From NCBI GenBank assembly GCA_036897095.1, contig JAYMSP010000614.1, forward strand, positions 1-45,674: a DNA stretch of 45,674 nucleotides, written 5' to 3'. Position numbers and translations under genes: made by a program. Position 1 is the first letter of the stretch, and the number at the start of each line of letters is the position of its first letter. Shown piece by piece: positions 12,419 through 25,474 of the stretch. The notes below the pieces were generated by a model that did not search any database, was not told where the DNA came from, and saw only the letters and a list, made by a program, of their open reading frames with translations. Source of the DNA: Plantago elongata (lineage: Eukaryota; Streptophyta; Magnoliopsida; Lamiales; Plantaginaceae).

Positions 12419-12607
12419 CACCTCATCATCGTCAATAGCATCACAATTGAATTGAAGAAGAGTATGTAGAAAGGAAATGGATTTGGGAGAATGAGAGGAT
12501 ATGGAGGAGATTGGAAATCGTATCTCCGAGCAATACGGTGGTTCGATTTTTGTGTGTGTGAATAATTAATTGAGAGCAGAGTTTCAAGTGGTGGTTTGGG
12601 GCAAGTG

Positions 12608-12618
12608 CTATTTATAGG
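12608..12618 (-). promoter_or_regulatory. TATA box of the AAA ATPase gene
   Basis: The minus strand reads CCTATAAATAG here, a good plant TATA box about 190 bases upstream of ATG 12418. It predicts a transcription start near 12580 and a 5' UTR of about 160 bases rich in GA. Confidence 0.6.
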
Positions 12619-13707
12619 CGAAACAAAGGCTGGCGCCAGGAAATAAAAACAGAGACAAACTATATGGTGAATAGTTGAAGAAGGTGAATATTGGAAGAAA
12701 GAGGAAGTTACTTTTTTGACTTTTTGACTTGCATTTTACCCAAAGCTTGGATTTTTACATTGACAAGTCATCATGCTTATGAGCCAATAGATTAGTTACT
12801 ACCTTTCACATGTGGAAAAGTAAATTCACTCCTAGCTTACCTCCGGGTTGAATGATGATTTGTTTTGTTTTGACTTTTTACGGATATGATTGAGCTAATG
12901 AGAATTGTTCAATTTAGGATTTTTTCAGTGATTGTTGTTGATTTAGACCTTGTTTATCACTAACTTTTCAGTTAGTTTTTTAGTTATATGAGCTTTTTCT
13001 GATACGTGAACGTGCAAACTTTTAAACAAACTAGTTGGTTTGAGAAGTTAATCAAGTTAGCTTGTTGAAAAAAGAAATCTAATTGATAAGCTATGTATAC
13101 ATTTTCTGCTATCAACTAGTTTTTCAGTTACCAGTTACATTTTCCATCTAGTTTTGTTAAATAAAGTTTTACTTTTTCAGAATACTAGTCAAATTAAGTT
13201 GAAACGAAATATACAATAACAAACTAGACTAACATATAAAATAGAGTATAGTAATATATGAATTAAAGGTCTAGAGGTGAATGGGCAGCATCCGAGCGGG
13301 TGAAAGTACATGATAGGAAAGAAGCTAGATTGTGACGATAAGTGTATAACTCGTAAAGTTATTATTCATAGAAAGACAAAACGGGTAAATGTTGTCGCAC
13401 GCCATATGATATCAAATATTTGTTTTATATATATAACTCAGTAAGTCATAAGTTATATGAACAACAAAAATCATAAAGTATACCTTAAAAATATACAATT
13501 TCTCATATATACACATTACGTATATCTATTATAATTGCATAGCGAGTGGTGGTTATATTCGAACTTTCATCTCATACTTTGATATTTAGTCTTACCGATG
13601 TTTTAATCCTACCTTATAATTGCTTGCTTGTTATCATATTACATTTGATGGTTTGTTTAAGATCGTGTAGCATTATAACGTATAAAGTTATTCGGCCTGA
13701 ACTTGTA

Positions 13708-13954
13708 GGGGTTGATTGACATGCGATTTAAATGTCCTGATTTAAATGTCTGAATAGTGATTGAAATTGTAGTGGAATTGTTAAAATTGTGTTTGGTATA
13801 GAATTATAATTGTATAGGGTATTATAGGTTTATTATATAGGTAGAGAAAAATATTACTATTATAGAGCTATTTTAATTTCAATATTTAAATATCATAATA
13901 AATATAAAATTTTCGAACAACATCCAAACAGATATTTGAATCCCACTAAACCCC
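13708..13954. mobile_element. MITE with GGGGTTGATTG-type ends
   Basis: The left end reads GGGGTTGATTGACATG followed by CGATTTAAATG; the right end, reverse-complemented, reads GGGGTTTAGTGGGATTCAAA. The imperfect terminal inverted repeats enclose about 247 bases of AT-rich non-coding DNA, and both flanks carry GTA. The termini match those of the elements at 15407 and 23884. Confidence 0.55.
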
Positions 13955-15406
13955 GTAATCTTTTGTTGTCTGTCTGGTTGTGAAGTAATGGACAAATTGA
14001 GAAGTGCATGAATGTGGGGCACCATTATTTGTTAGTTTACTCTTGATTTTGTTCCTTCTTGCAGTTGGCTCTATCACTATACCTCAAAACACCCGTCGAA
14101 TTGTCAGGCGCCCATAATCAATTTTTTATTCTTTTCTGTACACTGATTGGCTGGCATATTTATTCAATTGTTCATTAATTTCCCTTGCATTTTAATTTCT
14201 TTCTGTCATGTCTCCTCTACTATACTTAATTGATGGAAAAATATATCTTGTCAGAATTTGTGGCTATCAATTTATTTATATTTTAAAGAAAAATAGTAAA
14301 ATAAAATGTACCGGAGATTAGAGTCGAGCTCAAATATGACACAAAATTTTCTCATGAATAATAACACACAAGTTGATCCAACAATATATTAGAGAAAATT
14401 ATAAACTAATTAATATCAATTGATGTATTCACACATATTCAACCTTGTAAGTGGGATGAAAATATACCTATTATGCATTCAAAATGAAACTATTCAATTA
14501 GAATTAATAGCATTTATATTCAAGTTGATTGATTAATATATATGATGATGAAATTTATTCTCAATTTTAACATTATAATATTTATATATCAACGTCTAAT
14601 ATAGATCGAAAATTTGGGAAAACATACAATGTTACAAAAAGGAATGTTATGTTAATGGCAATGAACTAATGATCCACTTCCTGACATAATTAATGGAGGA
14701 TTAGTTGCTTAATTGGGGCTTTATTAACTGGCTTATGACACAACTAAAGGCCATGATTACTTTACATGGACGGCCTTAATTGCACGTGTTTTGCTTCTTT
14801 TTATAACATCATCTTGCATACCAACACAATATATGAAGCTTCAATGGCTTTAGCCGCAAGAATCTTCATTAACAAAAGCAACCTTTAATGGCTGCAAAAT
14901 AAAAATTTAGGGAACACTTTCAGTTTTATCAGCTAGTTTGAGGAGGACAACATGGATTAGTCGAAATGCTAAAAATGAAAAAATTAAATTAAAAAAATCA
15001 TTACCGACTCATATATGATGGCGACTAAGAATTTTCGAACCAAAATGAACTAAGGTGTTGAAATAAAAGTGGATCTATTTGTCGATAATGACATTGTTTT
15101 GTCATGGTTGGTGGTTTACCGGGCCTGGTCAAGATTAGCAACTTGAGTTCAACACATGCATGGATCCTCTGGTGCATGAAAGCAATGTATGTAATTAGTA
15201 CTAATTAGTGTGATAATTAGTTTGATAATGACTTCTATTGAAATGTCTAATATCAAGCTTTCAAAGCAAATGGTCTGTTTTGGGGTTGTCATGAGTAGAT
15301 GGAACGAAGTTACATTTAATTGATTTGTTAATGATATCCAACCATTTGGGCGGGTTTAAAATTTGGAATGCAATAGTAAAGATGAATTGCAACTCAATTG
15401 TTAAGA

Positions 15407-15545
15407 GGCTGATTGGCATGACATTTAAATCGCTTAATTTGATTCGATAAATAGTAATTTGACCTACCCATTTCAATTACATTCCAAACACAATTTCACT
15501 AAAATTCCATCCAAATAACCATTTGAGTGCCATGTCAATCAGACC
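15407..15545. mobile_element. MITE, 139 bp, same terminal family
   Basis: The left end is GGCTGATTGGCATG and the right end reverse-complemented is GGTCTGATTGACATG, each followed by AT-rich sequence ending in AAAT. Both flanks read TTAAGA, consistent with a target duplication that includes TTA, as in PIF/Harbinger-type (Tourist) elements. There is no coding capacity. Confidence 0.65.
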
Positions 15546-18500
15546 TTAAGAAATTTCTTCTCCAATTAATAAATTGTGATTTCATGTTCATTTACTATTT
15601 TAAAATGAATACAAATTAGTTGATTATTTTAAGATTTAAACTTTAGTGTGTGAAATTTTACTCTAATAGAATAACATGTATATATTATTTTATCTTTTCG
15701 TTTTATAATTTTACAAAACCAACACACCATACCCCTTCAGAATCCGCAGCCAGCCAATAAGTGACAACTTGATTGCTAAGACAGTTTTGACATTGATTAG
15801 TACACTTTGGAATTGAATGATTTATTGCACTAACTGGATAAGTTGCACCAGTCCTATCTCGACAAATCGGTGATTTAACGACAACATGCACGGGTCAAGA
15901 CAAGTTGCATAATGATGAATTTCATATAGTATAGATTTCAGTATATGATATTACTCATTAATCTTCACTTAGTTATGCAAGTTGCAATGAATTGAATAGA
16001 AAACCATTTCTCTTCTTACCTTATTGAGGTAGCTAAAATTTTAGGAAATGTAAATGGATTTAGCTAAAATGCTATTCGTACTTATGAAGTTAATCTTTGG
16101 TATGTAACAAACTAACAATTTTAAAGTTGGTGATTAATTAAAGAGTTTTTTAAGTTTGGTAGATGAAAAAGTACATATAACATATCGTCAGAATAACTGT
16201 TAAAAGATAACTGCATACGGGATAATTACAATTTCAATCACGTAACATTGATTTCGCATGTGTAACGACACAATCTTTGCAAGAATCTTCCAAGTTTGTT
16301 TCTTTTAGCAAGTGACATGGAAGTGATACTTTCGTTGTCATGTCCTAATGGCCGGGCAAGTGGGGATCTATGCAACGCATTGCCATTCGCCAATATTAAT
16401 GCTCCATTGCTTTGCTCCTATGTTAAGTTATGTTACATTAGCATCTTATGTGGATCTCTTTTTCCCCTTCCTTTATTCTAAAAGTTATATTTCACTATGT
16501 AGCTTTTGGTCTTTCCGCACTTTGTGTCGTGCCAATTAACTCCTCGAGCACTAGAACTGCATATCATTTCATATACTGCACATATATCTCCATGTAGACT
16601 AACTATCACTCAGCTTTTACTTCTTTTACCTAACAATTACATATACGAACACTTTTGATGGTCGAGAAGGCGAAACATGAATTTAAATTAAATACTTAAG
16701 CAATTCAAATTCACTTTATATTGGGTAAGAACTGTACTTGGGTGGGTAAGTCCTCCTTAACATCAAGGTATGTACCTACCTAAAAAATACGAAAAGGCAA
16801 GAGTGAAACTCTTCTCAGTCGGTTTGTCTAAAGGAAAGTCGGATATGGCTACATTTACTTACTAGGCTCGTAGCTCATCAAAGTATACGATTGATATGTA
16901 AATTGAATCTGCCTTTGGAGGAATGAATGCGACATTTATAAAGAATGACCAGATGACTAGTGTATTTGATTGGCCCTTGAGAGTTTAGGCTCGTATTAAT
17001 CTAGGATGAAGTTATAAATGGGCTAAAATGTACCTCCAAACTCCACGTAGAATTTAGAAGTATGCTGGGTTTGGATCCAACTTAAAACTACGATGTAACT
17101 CTAATATATAAATTTTTTCAAGGCGGAGGAATATTGCTATTTATCATATAACTATAAAAGATGGAATATGAAATTATATTTAAAAAATACAAAAAGGAAT
17201 ATGGAGATCCACTTTTAGGTGGCATATTATTTGTCCTTAGTTTTCCAAGTCAGCATCACATGGTTGGTATTTTAATGCGCTGAATTGCTCGCTCACTACT
17301 AATTTGTTTGTTTTCTTTGTGGGATTACACGCAATTCCACCTTAGATTTTACTCACCTTTGTTTTCCAATTGTCATTCTACTTTCATTTCTATACCTTCC
17401 ACCTTTGACCGTCCTAGTGTTCCCGCATGCTCGTGCTACATGCATTTTCAATGCAAGTTGTAATATGGGAAGCGGAATCATCGAAAATAAAAACGAGATA
17501 TTCCAACACGTAAAATATTTAATAACGTATAAAATGTAAATTATCCGTAGAATTTAAAATGTATTTGTAACGTCGAAGAATACTGCAGTAATGTTTGACA
17601 CATAGTAACCAAATTAACCTTTTCAGGCAGGCTTTCCTCTTTCTGGACTTAGTTATTATTGTTCTTTGTAACCTTTTAAATTTTCTTTTTGAGATTAATA
17701 AGTTCAAGTTGATTGTATAATGTATGTGAATCTTGGAGGATGCGACATGAACCAGATCTTCCACCACTAACCAATAAGATCTCTTCTTCCTGTGTTTAAA
17801 TAATAAAAATATTATCATAAGTTTATGGCATAATAAATCAAATTAATCATATCCATGAATCCACTAAGTTTATGACACGTCAGGAGCATTACTTTGAAAC
17901 TAGTTTTCTATGCCGCCATGAGTGATTTCTTAGTTGAGTGTCAATCATAAAGTTAAGGTAGTAATTAGATTAAGATTTATTATATAAGTACGAAACTTCA
18001 TACTTCTATTGCCGTTTATAAATCTTCATACAGTACTGCTATTTCATATTTATTAAATAATAGATAATTTTATTTATTTTCACACATATTATACATTCTA
18101 CATCGACCAAAGTTTAACTCTTTTACTACACTTTATAACATAGTATTTGTATTTTAAAATACCAATTAAAATTACGAATAAAAGATAATGTATGATGTTT
18201 TTTAGATAAAGATATTAATATTTATTAACATTTTATTGTGTGTTAAAAATATATTAGAGGACGGAAGTAAAGTGAGTCAGATAACTAACCAAATCCCATG
18301 TGCAACTGGGACAAAGTGACCAAACTTAGGTTGGATGATTTTGGCCCAACATGGTTTTGCCCCCTGGCAAATCAGCTTTCAGTACTGTTTTACTTTGCAC
18401 CTTAGAAATTTTAAAAGGGAAATAAACAAAATAAGATGTTAAGAGTAAGGATGTATTATATTTAACTGGAAATAAATTCAATCCAGTTCAGTTCAAATCA

Positions 18501-18557
18501 GTCCAATTTAATTAGGTTGTATTTCTCTTCAATTAAGATTTACTAAACTAAATTGGA

Positions 18558-18660
18558 CTGAACTGAAGTAAGCTATAAATTATAACTAAGCCAAACTTGA
18601 CTGAACTGAAGCAAGTTATAAATTATAACTAAGTCGAACTGGACTGAACTACACTGAACT
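18558..18660. repeat. Tandem repeat, 43-bp period
   Basis: A unit beginning CTGAACTGAAG starts at 18558 and 18601, with a partial third copy at 18644 that breaks down after CTGAACT. The same CTGAACT / CAGTTCAG words also appear just upstream (about 18480-18510) in inverted orientation. It lies in non-coding DNA. Confidence 0.75.
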
Positions 18661-18804
18661 GAAGTAATTTTCAGTTGCAAAGAAGATAGCCTAAGACGAC
18701 TATGGAGGCCGACATTACAGGGTGATATAAAATGAACCGATAAACATTATTTTTATTAGAAAAAATTATAAATTTTTACTAAGAACAATAATATTATATA
18801 CCAA

Positions 18805-18895
18805 GTGACAACGAAGCGCATCTCAATTGTTGAGGCGCTTCATCCCCAACCAATAGGTCTGGAGTTCGAGTCACTCTTTATCCGTTAAAGAAAAA
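18805..18895 (+). mobile_element. tRNA-derived SINE with 12-bp target duplication
   Basis: A 91-bp element starts GTGACAACGAAGCGCATC, contains an A-box-like region (CATCTCAATTGTTGAGG) and a B box (GGAGTTCGAGTCAC), and ends in a short A-rich tail. It is flanked by perfect 12-bp direct repeats ATTATATACCAA at 18793-18804 and 18896-18907. It shares CAACGAAGC, the CGCTTCA block, CCAATAGGTC and the B box with the minus-strand element at 4180-4278, so both belong to one short SINE family. It is too short and too degenerate in the stems to be a functional tRNA gene. Confidence 0.88.
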
Positions 18896-21800
18896 ATTAT
18901 ATACCAAATAAAAATGACAGAATATTAAGTTAAAAATTATATTAATATTGTGTAAAAATTCGATTTATACTTAAAAATATTATTATTTCACACTTTATGT
19001 TATTATCAATGCATTTCAATTCCTTCCCAAAACTTTGTGGTAAAATAATTGGAGAAAGAAAGAATGGTCCAAGAAGTAGGTCAAAAGATTTCCCCAAAAA
19101 TATTTAATTTAATTTAACTACTTTGCTTTTCTGGGAGAGGGTGGTCCAAGAAGCAATGTCATTTCCATCATATGTCCAAAAGTTTTAAATCCCACATGAA
19201 CACCAAAAATTACTCATTCATTAGTCTTTTCCTCTTACTTGTCCATTCTCTCCTTTGTCCTTCTCAACTACTTCATACTACTCCACATTACTAACTCGCT
19301 CCCAGATCAAGTGCTCCATAATATGGTGTCCCTAAAGGTTTATTGCAGTGCAACTTTAGTGATAAAAGCTGCACAAGTATGTAAATTATCGATAAAAAAA
19401 TATAAATATACGTAAAAATCTACAAATATAATATGTTTAATTTGAAACGAAGTTACACTAGTGTATTTGAGTGCAACCACTTAAAGTGAGCTGTGAATGC
19501 GATATATTCAAGTAGTACATTTGCTTTATCAAAGATTCATTTGCACAAAGCCAACCAGAAAAAGACCCTTTCACTTGTCATTGGATGAATGTTCTTTTAG
19601 GTTGAGTTTTCAATATATTAATGCACGACTTGCGCCAAAAACTCATAGTGCTGGGACCGTCATTTAGACTTAGGGGTCCTGTCTCGAGCCGGTTTGGGTT
19701 TCGGAGGCCGACCCAACTATTGAAATTTCAGCCTCTCCCATGGCTTGGCTGCGGCCATAGTCACAGACCCAGGGCCAATATGTTACAACTTACGAGCATC
19801 CTGAAGAGAATATTTCTGCGACAATTCGAGTCTAACTAAGATCGAATTTATGTTTCAAGTGTCCGGAGTTTGAACCTATCTCATTAGACAAGACGTACTT
19901 GGCTCAAGTGACAAGTGACATACAATCTATTGAATTTTGACAATTTACTCGTGATGTACTCAAAAGACAGCTGTTGCGGGTTCTCACTTCTCAACCTCTC
20001 TAAAGCAAGCGAAAAGCGAGTGAAACTTTGTGGTCCAAGTCCAATATTCTCATTCCAGAGAGGACACCACAATGACAAAGATGTAATGGATATTTGTGCT
20101 AGTTGGTTGGTATGTACTCGAATCATATGTGCAGCCCAAATTATCTGCCTCTTTGGGACCATTCGTCTATCAATACACGTGATTTTAACTAAGCTGGTTT
20201 TGTATCACTTAAGCTCCTTCAACTCCCTAATACAACTCTACATATACAAAAAGAGAAAACATTTGTAATGATCGAAGTATAAACTCGAACCTATTTTGGT
20301 TCTTCGATTGCATTTCATTGTGAATTCACAGTGATGACGACTCCATCGATGATAGTTTCCTTCGGTTTCATTCTTTTACGAGCACCGGGCAACGATTTGA
20401 TGAGATTTCTAATGCGGTTTTGTAATTCATTAGGAGCCGGAAAGGGAATCAATTAAAATGGATGTTGTATAGGGTGCTGTCCAGTTGACGATTAAGAGAG
20501 CCCAAATTATACAGGCCAGCCCAGTTAATTCCACCATCCACACGATCCAAGATTAAATTAAAGTCCAGTAAAACTTGATTGGGCTTTTGCATTGCTTAAT
20601 TTGGGCTAACAGCCAGGCTTAAGATTAGGAAATATAGCAGCCAATATTGTTGTAATATATTTTTACATGTGAATTTCTTATTTGTTTTTATTAAAAGTTG
20701 GTAAAACTTAACTTAAATCAAAACCAATACTATTGTCTGTTTATATTACTTAAGAATCAATTCTAAAGTTATAAAATTTAAAAAGTTTTTGTAAGACTAG
20801 TAGTTATCAAGCAATACACAAAAAAGATAAAAAATTAATGTACACGTATTCAAGTCTAATTTTATGTACGGTGCACATTGCACTGTCAAAACCTAAAAGA
20901 CGTATTTATTAACTACTACATAGAATATTTTTTAATTTTTCAAATTCTAGCTTTCATGAATACTAAGAAACATATGGCACAATTTTTTCAAAACCACTCC
21001 TCTTTAGGCTTGGACAATATACTCCATATTTATGATTCTACATTGAAAATTGTATGTATCTACATCATAATATACGGTGTAGTTTGTGTCTTATAGGCAT
21101 GTTTAATTGAATCATTTGTACTTTCAGATATTTTTCATCACATGTTTAAGACGGTTTGCATTCGTGTACTCATCTTGTCCATGCACCACTGCCTTAACAA
21201 CTTCATTAATCCAATTGAGTAGAGTTCCCCTCAACTTTGTTCTACCTACATTGTCTACATTAGACTAGCGAAACCAATAACTATATTATATCATGTTCAA
21301 GAGGATACTACCATGCTAGATTGTATAACAATATACACGTGGTGTGAGAAGATACATGCGAATTTGAAATATAGAAGGTCATAGCCTTGCCCACCCGTAT
21401 GCATTGATACAGCAATAGTACGAGTATAAAAGAAGGTCCAAAAGAACCTTAATTGAGTGGAGAGATGGCTGCTTAAACAGTATGATGGTAAACATCCCCA
21501 AAAACAAATAAATTCAAAATTTTTGGAGTCGATACTCGATAGTCCTGCCAACCCATCCCGGACCGGACCTAAACCCCATGACTGTTATATAGAGCTAGAT
21601 AGGCAGGTTAAGTATGTAATGTTACTACAATACATACATTGTACTAGTCTAAGACTCTAATCACAATAGGGGTCCGAAAGAACCCTAACTGTACATGGTC
21701 AATTGAATTAAATTACTAGATAACTAGTTTAGCTTGACCAAATACATGCGATCAATTAATTTATACCAAAACAAATATACAATGTTCAATTGTCTAATAT

Positions 21801-23373
21801 AATTTATAATTAATACTGATCTTTCGATCATGCTAAACGAGTACCACTACATTTTATATTTCTTTTTAAAAAGTTCGTTCCAAAAATTATTTTTTCAAAC
21901 CTACGCCATTTAAAACTAATTATACTCATTATTTTCATGTCCAGTCTTTTATGTAGTCTTAAACATTGAATTCAAAACCTTCTTAATTGAGAATTCGAGA
22001 TTTTTTGAATATTATCTTCAACAATAAACTAGGTCTCGCTGACCACATTATACATACTTCATTATTAACATCTACGACCTAAAAAAGTAAAATATCTTCT
22101 CGCACAACCATCGCACTTACACCAAGTAAAGACTGGAAAAGCCATAGCCAAGTTCGTTTCTGTGATCATATTTCCATGTCTAGATTGGGTAGACTAGTAC
22201 ACATATGGTGCTGCATGCACTTGGAGCACAAGTTGCATCATCATGTCACCTCACCTCTTGTAACTTTACCAGTTTCAAACATGCATCCTAATTTGATATC
22301 ATCAGCAGCCATTTCAAATGGAATTCCAGTCAGATCTCTCTACCATTTGTTTCCATTTTTTACCTCATCAAATTTCAAGTTGTTCCATCCTGCTAGTACT
22401 ATTTTTAGGCATATTTATATAAGTTCAACATCCCACTAAATTTTACATCATTTAGGCATGTATTCTTACTCATCCCACTCAAAATTTCATCATCCTCCTT
22501 GGTTTCCTTTGTCCTAATATGGTGGTTTATATTGCGCCATGTAGGTTCCTTGAGATCTTATTATACTTGCACTTGTAGAAATTTTGATCCTCGATTTGCC
22601 ATGTGGAACGCGTGCTATACCATATTGTTCTAGTAGATTCACCCTTCTTAAAATGTCTTGCTAGCTATAATCTACTTTCTATATCATGATTCATAGTTCA
22701 AACTTATTCTAAATATTAACAATTAAGTGCATCACTATACGTATAAAATAAAAATATAAATAATTAAAGAAACTATGATACTCGTACATTCGTTGCACCT
22801 CTTTAGGGCAAATTTCAACTAGTGCTCGGATATACAAATTACATTGTGTTAAGACTTATAAACATGAAAAATGCATGTTCTAGCTAGTATATATATTAAT
22901 ATTCGTGGCTAAGATAGATTAATTAATAAAAATAAAGTGAGTAAGATCAATGGATAAACTACGACACCAAATTAAGAATCCAAGACCTAATATTTTTTCA
23001 GAAACTTTACCCTCCACAATGACGTAAATAAACCTAAAATATAGTTAAAAGTTCCTTACGATCAACTTCACTAACTGAATAAAAAACTATGGTTTCTTTG
23101 CACTGCGGGATAATTATATGCTCCACGGCCGCCGAGGCTAGTAATAGTTCTCGTTCTTTAATCCTTTTACGTACACTCATTTACTAATAGAGTGATAAAA
23201 GTACGAGTCTCCTTTTAACCGCTATTTTTCATACTTTATTATCTATATTTTACATTTAAAATTTCCCTTTCCATCATTCTCCTCTCATACATTAATACTC
23301 ACAAATCAATTTTATCATTAATTATATTTTATATTTATTTAAAAATTTCCTTGAAAAAAGTGTTTTTATTAAT

Positions 23374-23388
23374 AGACGGACGGATGTA
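23374..23388 (+). repeat. Stowaway-like terminal sequence
   Basis: The sequence AGACGGACGGATGTA resembles the conserved end of plant Stowaway MITEs (GGGACGGAGGGAGTA), preceded by AT-rich DNA typical of the element body. I could not place a matching left end, so only one terminus is claimed. Confidence 0.35.
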
Positions 23389-23883
23389 TATATTTTTATA
23401 AGAATAGAGATAACTAAGACGAAGTAATATAATCTGCGTACGTTTTTAGCACGTTTATTAATTTATATATCCACTAAAGCACATCGAAATTGAATTATAA
23501 TTCGTTCTAGAAATGTCATCAGTCACCTAATTAGTTTGTGTCTTTATCACTACTCATAATTCCATTACAGTGTATGAACTCAATCTCTGATCATATATGA
23601 TAGGTTAAAAACTACACAAACTTTCTCCTTTATTGTGTGATATCAATTTTGTTTCATGTCACACAAAGCAAAAAGTGTTTTTAGCTTTTAATTAAAGCTG
23701 TTTTAATATGTGATGCTGCTTAAATCGACCACTTTTTATAAATGATGATTAATTTACTGATGTTAAGTCGGATATGGATCACAACCGATAAAATTGTTGG
23801 CGAATTAGTTGTAAAGAAACAAGCCAAGTCATGTGGTTGAAAGATCAACTAAGAATAGTTGGACACCTTGAGCAATATTTACA

Positions 23884-23991
23884 GGGCAGATTGGAAAGCG
23901 ATTTAAATTGAAAAATGCCCATATAAATGGTCTGTTTAACAGACCATTTGTATGGGCATTTTTCAATTTAAATCGCTTCCCAATCAACCCC
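23884..23991. mobile_element. Foldback MITE forming a near-perfect 54-bp hairpin
   Basis: The two halves are inverted copies centred on 23937. Pairing 23884-23936 with 23938-23990 gives a stem of about 53 bp with three mismatches, one G-T pair and a one-base loop. The right end reverse-complemented reads GGGGTTGATTGGGAAGCG followed by ATTTAAATTG, linking it to the MITEs at 13708 and 15407. TACA flanks both sides. If transcribed it would be an ideal Dicer-like substrate. Confidence 0.75.
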
Positions 23992-25367
23992 TACATAAAT
24001 TTTAACACTTTGATTTTGTGTGTACTTATCCCCCAAATTTCGCAATGTATACAATACGGGAACAAAATTGTGTATGAACTTTAAATTGATTTAAAATTTG
24101 ATAGTTAGAATATTTGAATTTTTCCTGCATTAAAAAAGATTGAAAAAGCGAAATGGTATATATATCTGCTCGTGTAGATTTTTCTTTTAAAGTTTGGTAT
24201 GATTATGAAATCTTTCTATACGGCCATAAGGAAAAGACGGATTTTGAATTAGACGGCCACAAAATTACCCTAGTCGAAATGGGTCGACTCGTTTACCATA
24301 TTGATTGGGTTATCATCTCACACTTAAATGAAGTGGCAACCTAATCTTGCGCAAGGTACGAACTTTCAGGGATTCTTCCTAAACTGAAGCAGTATCCACA
24401 ATCCAGCAACTAGATAAAACTCATGGCTAGGAGATGATGATGAGAAATTGAAAATTTGGGACCCAATGTTTGGTTTGGTCCGGTTCAAGAATGTCCAAAG
24501 TGCGTAACAGATTAAATCCCATGATGTTGGTGGGTACATTAATTTCTAGCGACTATTTTATTTCGTGCATATATCCGTACAGGTTGGCATCTTGTTTCCT
24601 TCTATATATCAATTAAATAAACACTTTTAAAAATTTTAAATTAAAATTAAAAAATCCAATCTTGTATGACTATCTTGTTTGTGTCCCTATACTACACTGT
24701 CTACATTACGAAATCTTTATTTATGCGTGTTACATTTCTCCATTACACATCAATTTGACTTATAGTCGTCGTTGATAATGAGGGTGGTGCAATTTGATTT
24801 CTTTTTACACTTACATTGCATGTCACTCCTTCAATTATTGAAAATTATACACATACGACAAAGAGTTATTACAAGTTACGACCTTAACATTATCAAAGTT
24901 TCAACTCGTTAATTAAGGCTCGAGTTTCAGCCGTTCAATATGTATTTTATTCTTCGTGTGGCCGTCGATTAAGTAGGGCTAGACGTGGGACTTGTCGGGG
25001 GCATGAGGACCTATTGTTTCGGCTGAGACCGTCTTGTTTAATTATGTATAGCTAGATATGTAATGGTGGTATAACACCAGACTATAATTTTGAACTTTTA
25101 AATTTTTATGTGTTTTGAGTCGTGAAGATTAATTGTATTAGGTTGCTCCCATATTTATAAGTTCCAGGCTTCTAGCTGCTTCATAAGCACACATATCGAG
25201 GAAATTACTCGAAAAGGAAATATGGGAGTATACCTAAGAATAATGGACTTAATATTCATGATATAAATCTGTATGTGGGTGATTTCTGCGTGTAACATTT
25301 GACTAATATTTGTTGTTATTGTTGTTGAAAATGACAACGATCGATGCAATTTGTTTGTTTAAATTGA

Positions 25368-25474
25368 GGTCCGTTTATTATACTGTTGAAGCGGTTATCT
25401 CCCTACTCAAATTTAATAAGTTGTATATAAAAAATTTAATTTCAATTAAAACTGACCATTCAAATTATCTGAAT
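25368..25474. mobile_element. Degenerate MITE copy, related to 44244-44359
   Basis: It starts GGTCCGTTTATTATACTG and keeps co-linear similarity with the element at 44244, including TTAATTTCAATTAAAACTGA (compare TTCAATTTCAATTGAAAAGG) and a following CCATTCAAATT / CCACTCAAATT block. The right end is eroded and no clear target duplication remains. Confidence 0.5.

Noticed and set aside
12948..13180. Possible transposon with repeated ACTAGTTTTTCAGTTA-like words
   Set aside because: A left-end-like GACCTTGTTTATCACTAAC is present, but no inverted partner or target duplication could be found.
16296..16539. Overlapping short open frames in the gene-free interval
   Set aside because: They are 60-odd codons, have no recognisable motif, overlap in two frames, and match what chance gives in such DNA.
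17519..17818. 99-codon minus-strand open frame rich in Lys, Arg and Leu
   Set aside because: The composition follows AT-rich DNA, and I saw no domain, no splice context and no promoter signal.
18805..18895. Candidate tRNA gene
   Set aside because: A and B boxes are present, but the cloverleaf stems do not pair and the element has a tail and target duplications, so it is a SINE.
19866..19920. Possible third SINE (GGAGTTTGAACC resembles a reversed B box)
   Set aside because: I could not find a matching head, A-rich tail or target duplication, and similarity to the two good SINEs is weak.
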